From Capsulimonadaceae bacterium (GTDB taxonomy: Bacteria > Armatimonadota > Armatimonadia > Armatimonadales > Capsulimonadaceae), in NCBI GenBank assembly GCA_031292625.1, contig JARLGU010000006.1, forward strand, positions 114,109 to 178,108: a DNA stretch of 64,000 bases. Reading direction: 5' to 3'. Below are positions 60,691 to 64,000 of this stretch, one piece after another; the first letter of the stretch is position 1; each line of letters begins with the position of its first letter. The notes under the pieces were generated by a model that did not search any database, was not told where the DNA came from, and saw only the letters and a list, made by a program, of their open reading frames with translations. A program made the translations under genes and the position numbers.

Positions 60691-62100
60691 ATGTCCATGA
60701 ACACCGAACAGCAAGTCGTTCGCGCGCTTCCGATGGCCGATGAGCGAGTCGTTACGCAGCGGGCCCGGATCGAACGGGCTCGCGTGCTTTCCGTCCAAAA
60801 GTCCAGCGCGGCGCAGCGCGCAGGCATCCTCGCCGGCGATGTCCTCGTCAGCATCAACGACTACCCCGTCCTCGACATCGTGGACTACCAGTTCCACGTT
60901 GCCGGCGAACGCATCCGCGTTAGCGTCGCACGCGGCGACGAAGCCATGGCCTTCGAGCTGCGCAAAGGCTACGACGAAGATCCTGGGATGGAGTTCGCCG
61001 ACGATCTCTTCGATCGCGTCCACATTTGCAAAAACAAGTGCGTCTTCTGCTTCCTCTATCAGCAGCCCAAGGGGCTCCGCTCGTCGCTGTACATCAAAGA
61101 CGATGACTATCGCCTCTCGTTCCTGCACGGCAACTATCTGACTCTCACCAACATGGGCGACGTCGAGTTTGCCCGCGTCATCGATCAGAAGCTCTCGCCG
61201 CTCTTCGTGAGCGTCCACGCAACCGACCCCGACGTGAGAGGCCGGATGCTTGGGCGCAAGGGTCCTGAACCAATCCTGCCGCGCATTGAGATGCTTGCCG
61301 ACGCACGCATCCAGGTGCACGCCCAGGTAGTCCTCTGCCCCGGCTACAACGATCGCGAAATCCTTGCACGCACCGTCAACGACCTCGCCCAATTGCATCC
61401 GGAGAACCGGGGGACTTATGGCGGCGTTCTCAGCACAGCGGTCGTCCCGGTGGGTCTGACGCAGTTTCGCGACCGTCTGGCCGCGCTGACGAACTGCTCC
61501 CCGGATTATTGCCGCGAACTCGTCGCGGAAGCGGCCGTATGGCGCGCGGGATTCGCCGGACGCCTCGGAACCAACTTCGTCTTCCTCTCCGATGAAATCT
61601 ACCTGAACGCGGGGGTCGAGACGCCGTCCACGCGCAACTATGAAGGTTTCCCGCAGCTTGAAGACGGCGTCGGTTTGGTCCGCCAGTTTATCGACGACCA
61701 CGCCCGAGTCGCCCGCAAGCGCACGCCGGCCAATCCCGCAAGGCGGACCGCGACGCTCGTAACGGGAGAACTCGCCGCCCCGCTCGTAACGGAACTGGCC
61801 GCGACGCTCAGCCGGCTGAGCGACGCAAGGGTCAACGTCGCCGTCGTCCACAACTCGTTTTTCGAGGGCAACATCAGCGTCGCCGGCCTGCTCACCGGCC
61901 AAGATATCGCCGCGCACCTCCAAGCCATGGGCTCAGACGTCGGAGAGCGAGTGCTTGTCCCATCGATCATGCTCCGCGATCCGGACCGCGACGTCTTCCT
62001 GGACGACATGACCACCGAAACGCTCGCCAGCGCGATCGGCCGCGAGCTCGTCGTCGTCGACCGTCTCCCTTCCGCGGCCGCGAAAGCATTGCTCGCGTAA
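60691..62100 (+). CDS. DUF512 radical-SAM-like protein with PDZ domain
   Basis: 469 aa. An N-terminal PDZ-like region (about 30-85: AAQRAGILAGDVLVSINDYPVLDIVDY) is followed by VHICKNKCVFCFLYQQPKGLRSSLYIKDDDYRLSFLHGNYLTLTN with a CX3CX2C cluster motif near residues 113-120, and then the DUF512 domain. This is the TIGR03279-type family, common in cyanobacteria and Firmicutes, of unknown substrate. Other stretches are HATDPDVRGRMLGRK and VLCPGYNDREI. Its C-terminal region resembles an iron-sulfur oxidoreductase-type fold (family knowledge). Confidence 0.88.
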   Translation: MSMNTEQQVVRALPMADERVVTQRARIERARVLSVQKSSAAQRAGILAGDVLVSINDYPVLDIVDYQFHVAGERIRVSVARGDEAMAFELRKGYDEDPGMEFADDLFDRVHICKNKCVFCFLYQQPKGLRSSLYIKDDDYRLSFLHGNYLTLTNMGDVEFARVIDQKLSPLFVSVHATDPDVRGRMLGRKGPEPILPRIEMLADARIQVHAQVVLCPGYNDREILARTVNDLAQLHPENRGTYGGVLSTAVVPVGLTQFRDRLAALTNCSPDYCRELVAEAAVWRAGFAGRLGTNFVFLSDEIYLNAGVETPSTRNYEGFPQLEDGVGLVRQFIDDHARVARKRTPANPARRTATLVTGELAAPLVTELAATLSRLSDARVNVAVVHNSFFEGNISVAGLLTGQDIAAHLQAMGSDVGERVLVPSIMLRDPDRDVFLDDMTTETLASAIGRELVVVDRLPSAAAKALLA

Positions 62101-62247
62101 CGCCGCGATTGCCTTCGTGCGGGGATGAAATCGACGGTGTTCGTTGACAAAGTGCTCACCGCGCTTCGACTGGCATGCGGCATCCCCTTGCCCAGCGCGG
62201 AAAGAGGTTCATATTCGGGGGAACCGCACGTTTTCCTACCTCTCACA

Positions 62248-62288
62248 ACAAAAACCCCCCGTACCCGTCATGGGCGCGAGGGGCTCTT
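62248..62288 (-). terminator. Terminator of tandem-repeat protein gene
   Basis: Minus strand GCCCCTCGCGCCC...GGGTACGGGG followed by GGTTTTTG. It lies just after the minus-strand gene stop and also faces the convergent DUF512 gene. Confidence 0.65.
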
Positions 62289-62299
62289 ACTATTCTTGA

Positions 62300-64000
62300 C
62301 TAGTCTTTGCTGTCGATTTGCAGATGACCGGTCGCGGCATCGTAGTTGACGACGACATTGAGCGCGAGCGGCAGGAAGCCGACCGGGATCATCGTCCGGC
62401 CGCCCGTGACATACGGTGCGGTGCTTAGCTTCTGATCCTGATCGTTCACCTTAGCGAGGGTCGAACCGATCTGCAACTGGATGTCGCGGTTCGGCGTCAA
62501 CGCCCGGACGCTCTTCGTCTTTTGCGACCAGAACAGCACGCCGCCCTGGCTTTCGACGATCTGGCGGATCGGGGCGCAGAGCACGTTCCCGTGATCCTGG
62601 ATCGGTCGATCGAGCGCGACGGAACGATCGTCCATCACGACCTCATACTGACCGGCCAGCTTATGCCGCACCGAAGCGCTGAACAATCCTGACGCGGGCC
62701 TGGCAACCAGGACCGATGCGTGCGGAACGTTCGTCATGTCCGTGCGCGGCGCAGCGAAGCTCGGCAAGGAAAGCGAGCCGGTTCCATCCGGCGAGATGTT
62801 GACCGCGGCGGAAGCCATCTTACTCGGCGCGGGCGCAACAACCACGCCAGCGCGGCGCGCGCCCGTTGCAAGCGACGGAGCGCTCATCGGAGCCGCTTCC
62901 TTGGAAACGGACGGCGCATCCAGCGATTGCGACGACACGGGCGAAACGCTAAGCTTGGTCGATGCCATCGCGTATGTCACCGAAGGAATCTGGGGAGACA
63001 TTGCTGACGGATGAGCAAGCGTCGCATTCTCAGGAGGAGTATCCGTCGGCGGCGCAAACTCCGGCTTCTTCAACATGAACGGCGCTTTGAGCACAATGTT
63101 CGGATCGACACGGCTCGGCGTGTAGCCAGCAGAGGCGAGGATCTGAGACCCTACGGAGACAGCCGGCTGAGCCGCCGACTTATGCGCTAGTTCCGCGGGA
63201 GCTACAGGTACGCTCTCCTCGATCGGCTTCGTCGATACAACAGGCGCAACGGCATGAGCATCCTGTGACGCTGCCGTATCCGGCGTAGATGTTCTCAACG
63301 CCGACGGCGGCAGGGTAACAACCGCATCAGGCCGTGACGACTTTGCGAATTCCGCGGGTACGGATGGCTCGCTTGCCGGAAGCGCGCGGGCGACAAGCAC
63401 AGGGGCTTCCGCGTGCGCGTCCGGCGAGACCGTCGCATCGGCAGTCGAGACGCTCATCTTAGGGCTGCTATACGTTACAGCCGCATCGGGGCGCACGGCG
63501 GCGGCAAGCTCGGCAGGAACCAACGGCGCGCTTGCCTCAATCGGCTTCGCGGAGACAATGGGCGCAACCGCGTGCGCGTCCGGCGAGACAGCCGCATCGG
63601 CAGTCGAGACGCTCATCTTCGGGCTGCTATACGTTACAGCCGCATCAGGCCGCGTACCCGCAGCAAGCTCGGCAGGAGCAGACGGCGCGCTTGCCTCAAT
63701 CGGCTTCGCGGAGACAATGGGCGCAACCGCATGCGCGTCCGGCGAGACCGCCGCATCGGCAGTCGACACGCTCATCTTCGGGCTGCTATACGTTACAGCC
63801 GCGTCAGGCCGCGTACCAGCAGCAAGCTCGGCGGGAGCAGACGGCGCGCTTGCCTCAATCGGCTTCGCGGAGACAACGGGCGCAACCGCGTGCGCGTCCG
63901 GCGAGACCGCCGCTTCGGCAGTCGAGACGCTCATCTTCGGGCTGCTATACGTTACAGCCGCGTCAGGCCGCGTACCCGCAGCAAGCTCGGCAGGAGCGGA
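62300..64000 (-). CDS. Tandem-repeat protein with C-terminal copper-amine-oxidase-like stalk domain (partial)
   Basis: At least 566 codons; the frame stays open to the right window edge, so the N-terminus is missing and the internal ATG codons are repeat units, not starts. 53-residue repeats (159 bp) begin MSVSTADAAVSPDAHAV and end TYSSPK; three are nearly identical, then two decayed copies toward the C-terminus. After a ~200-residue Pro/Ser/Ala-rich linker, the last ~110 residues (YEVVMDDRSVALDRPI, APIRQIVESQGGVLFWSQKTKSVRAL, GGRTMIPVGFLPLALN) match the copper amine oxidase N-terminal/stalk-type domain often found in cell-surface proteins. Likely surface-exposed; function unknown. Confidence 0.72.
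   Translation of the reverse strand, partial: SAPAELAAGTRPDAAVTYSSPKMSVSTAEAAVSPDAHAVAPVVSAKPIEASAPSAPAELAAGTRPDAAVTYSSPKMSVSTADAAVSPDAHAVAPIVSAKPIEASAPSAPAELAAGTRPDAAVTYSSPKMSVSTADAAVSPDAHAVAPIVSAKPIEASAPLVPAELAAAVRPDAAVTYSSPKMSVSTADATVSPDAHAEAPVLVARALPASEPSVPAEFAKSSRPDAVVTLPPSALRTSTPDTAASQDAHAVAPVVSTKPIEESVPVAPAELAHKSAAQPAVSVGSQILASAGYTPSRVDPNIVLKAPFMLKKPEFAPPTDTPPENATLAHPSAMSPQIPSVTYAMASTKLSVSPVSSQSLDAPSVSKEAAPMSAPSLATGARRAGVVVAPAPSKMASAAVNISPDGTGSLSLPSFAAPRTDMTNVPHASVLVARPASGLFSASVRHKLAGQYEVVMDDRSVALDRPIQDHGNVLCAPIRQIVESQGGVLFWSQKTKSVRALTPNRDIQLQIGSTLAKVNDQDQKLSTAPYVTGGRTMIPVGFLPLALNVVVNYDAATGHLQIDSKD

Noticed and set aside
60418..61923. 501-codon open frame on the minus strand opposite the DUF512 gene
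   Set aside because: Antisense to a clear conserved enzyme; composition typical of shadow frames.
63200..64000. 159-bp tandem repeats as a CRISPR array
   Set aside because: Contiguous, in frame, whole-unit repeats without unique spacers; they encode a repeat protein.

Overview
The window looks like a GC-rich, probably diderm environmental bacterium, most likely Armatimonadota (Capsulimonas/Fimbriimonas-like). The inference rests on the combination of a complete type II secretion (T2SS) pseudopilus operon, several 'H-X9-DG' prepilin-like proteins, GntR and LacI sugar-type repressors, and many glycoside hydrolases of families common in Armatimonadota and Planctomycetes (DUF5054, DUF6785, DUF4380-like, GH20, GH38, GH78). 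No 16S rRNA or other direct taxonomic marker is present, so a planctomycete-like lineage is not formally excluded.

Layout. 0-3 kb: larE-larB-larC, synthesis of the nickel-pincer cofactor, with no larA in view. 3-14.6 kb (minus): an uninterrupted T2SS operon in the order E-F-G-H-I-J-K-L-M-C-D with overlapping or nearly abutting junctions. 15-17 kb: a polytopic DUF6785-type membrane protein. 17.4-31 kb: an accessory carbohydrate region with a DUF5054 glycosidase, a GH-A type glycosidase, three H-X9-DG pilins, two GntR-type and one LacI-type regulators, a MarR regulator with a palindromic operator, a small outer-membrane-like protein and a dying group II intron. 30.7-38.5 kb: a large secreted glycosidase-like protein, a GH20 hexosaminidase, and three broken carbohydrate genes (a nonsense-mutated DUF4380-like gene, a GH42/LacZ-like chimera, a DUF5054 fragment). 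A tRNA-Arg(GCG) lies at 39.0 kb. 39-44.7 kb: a fourth regulator-pilin pair (LacI + H-X9-DG pilin), divergent from a two-gene secreted glycosidase operon with matching operators on both promoters. 44.8-46.8 kb: housekeeping rpmA/rplU (minus) and remA/gmk (plus). 46.9-51.8 kb: GH78 rhamnosidase, a BioH-like/BioC pair, a pentapeptide-repeat protein. 51.9-53.7 kb: an ImmA/IrrE-type metallopeptidase with a small overlapping partner. 53.9-58 kb: GH38 alpha-mannosidase and ROK sugar kinase. 58-64 kb: a polytopic membrane protein, a secreted three-repeat helical protein, a DUF512 radical-SAM/PDZ protein, and a 53-residue tandem-repeat protein that runs off the right edge.

How it fits together. The T2SS operon supplies a secretion pseudopilus. 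The four H-X9-DG pilins each sit beside their own sugar-type repressor (three co-directional, one divergent), and most sit next to glycosidase genes. Near-consensus TTGACA/TATAAT promoters with palindromes or repeats at the start site precede these modules. The most interesting hypothesis is that sugar-responsive repressors switch on alternative pseudopilin-like proteins together with particular glycan-degrading enzymes. Bases 1-64 hold no gene I can support.
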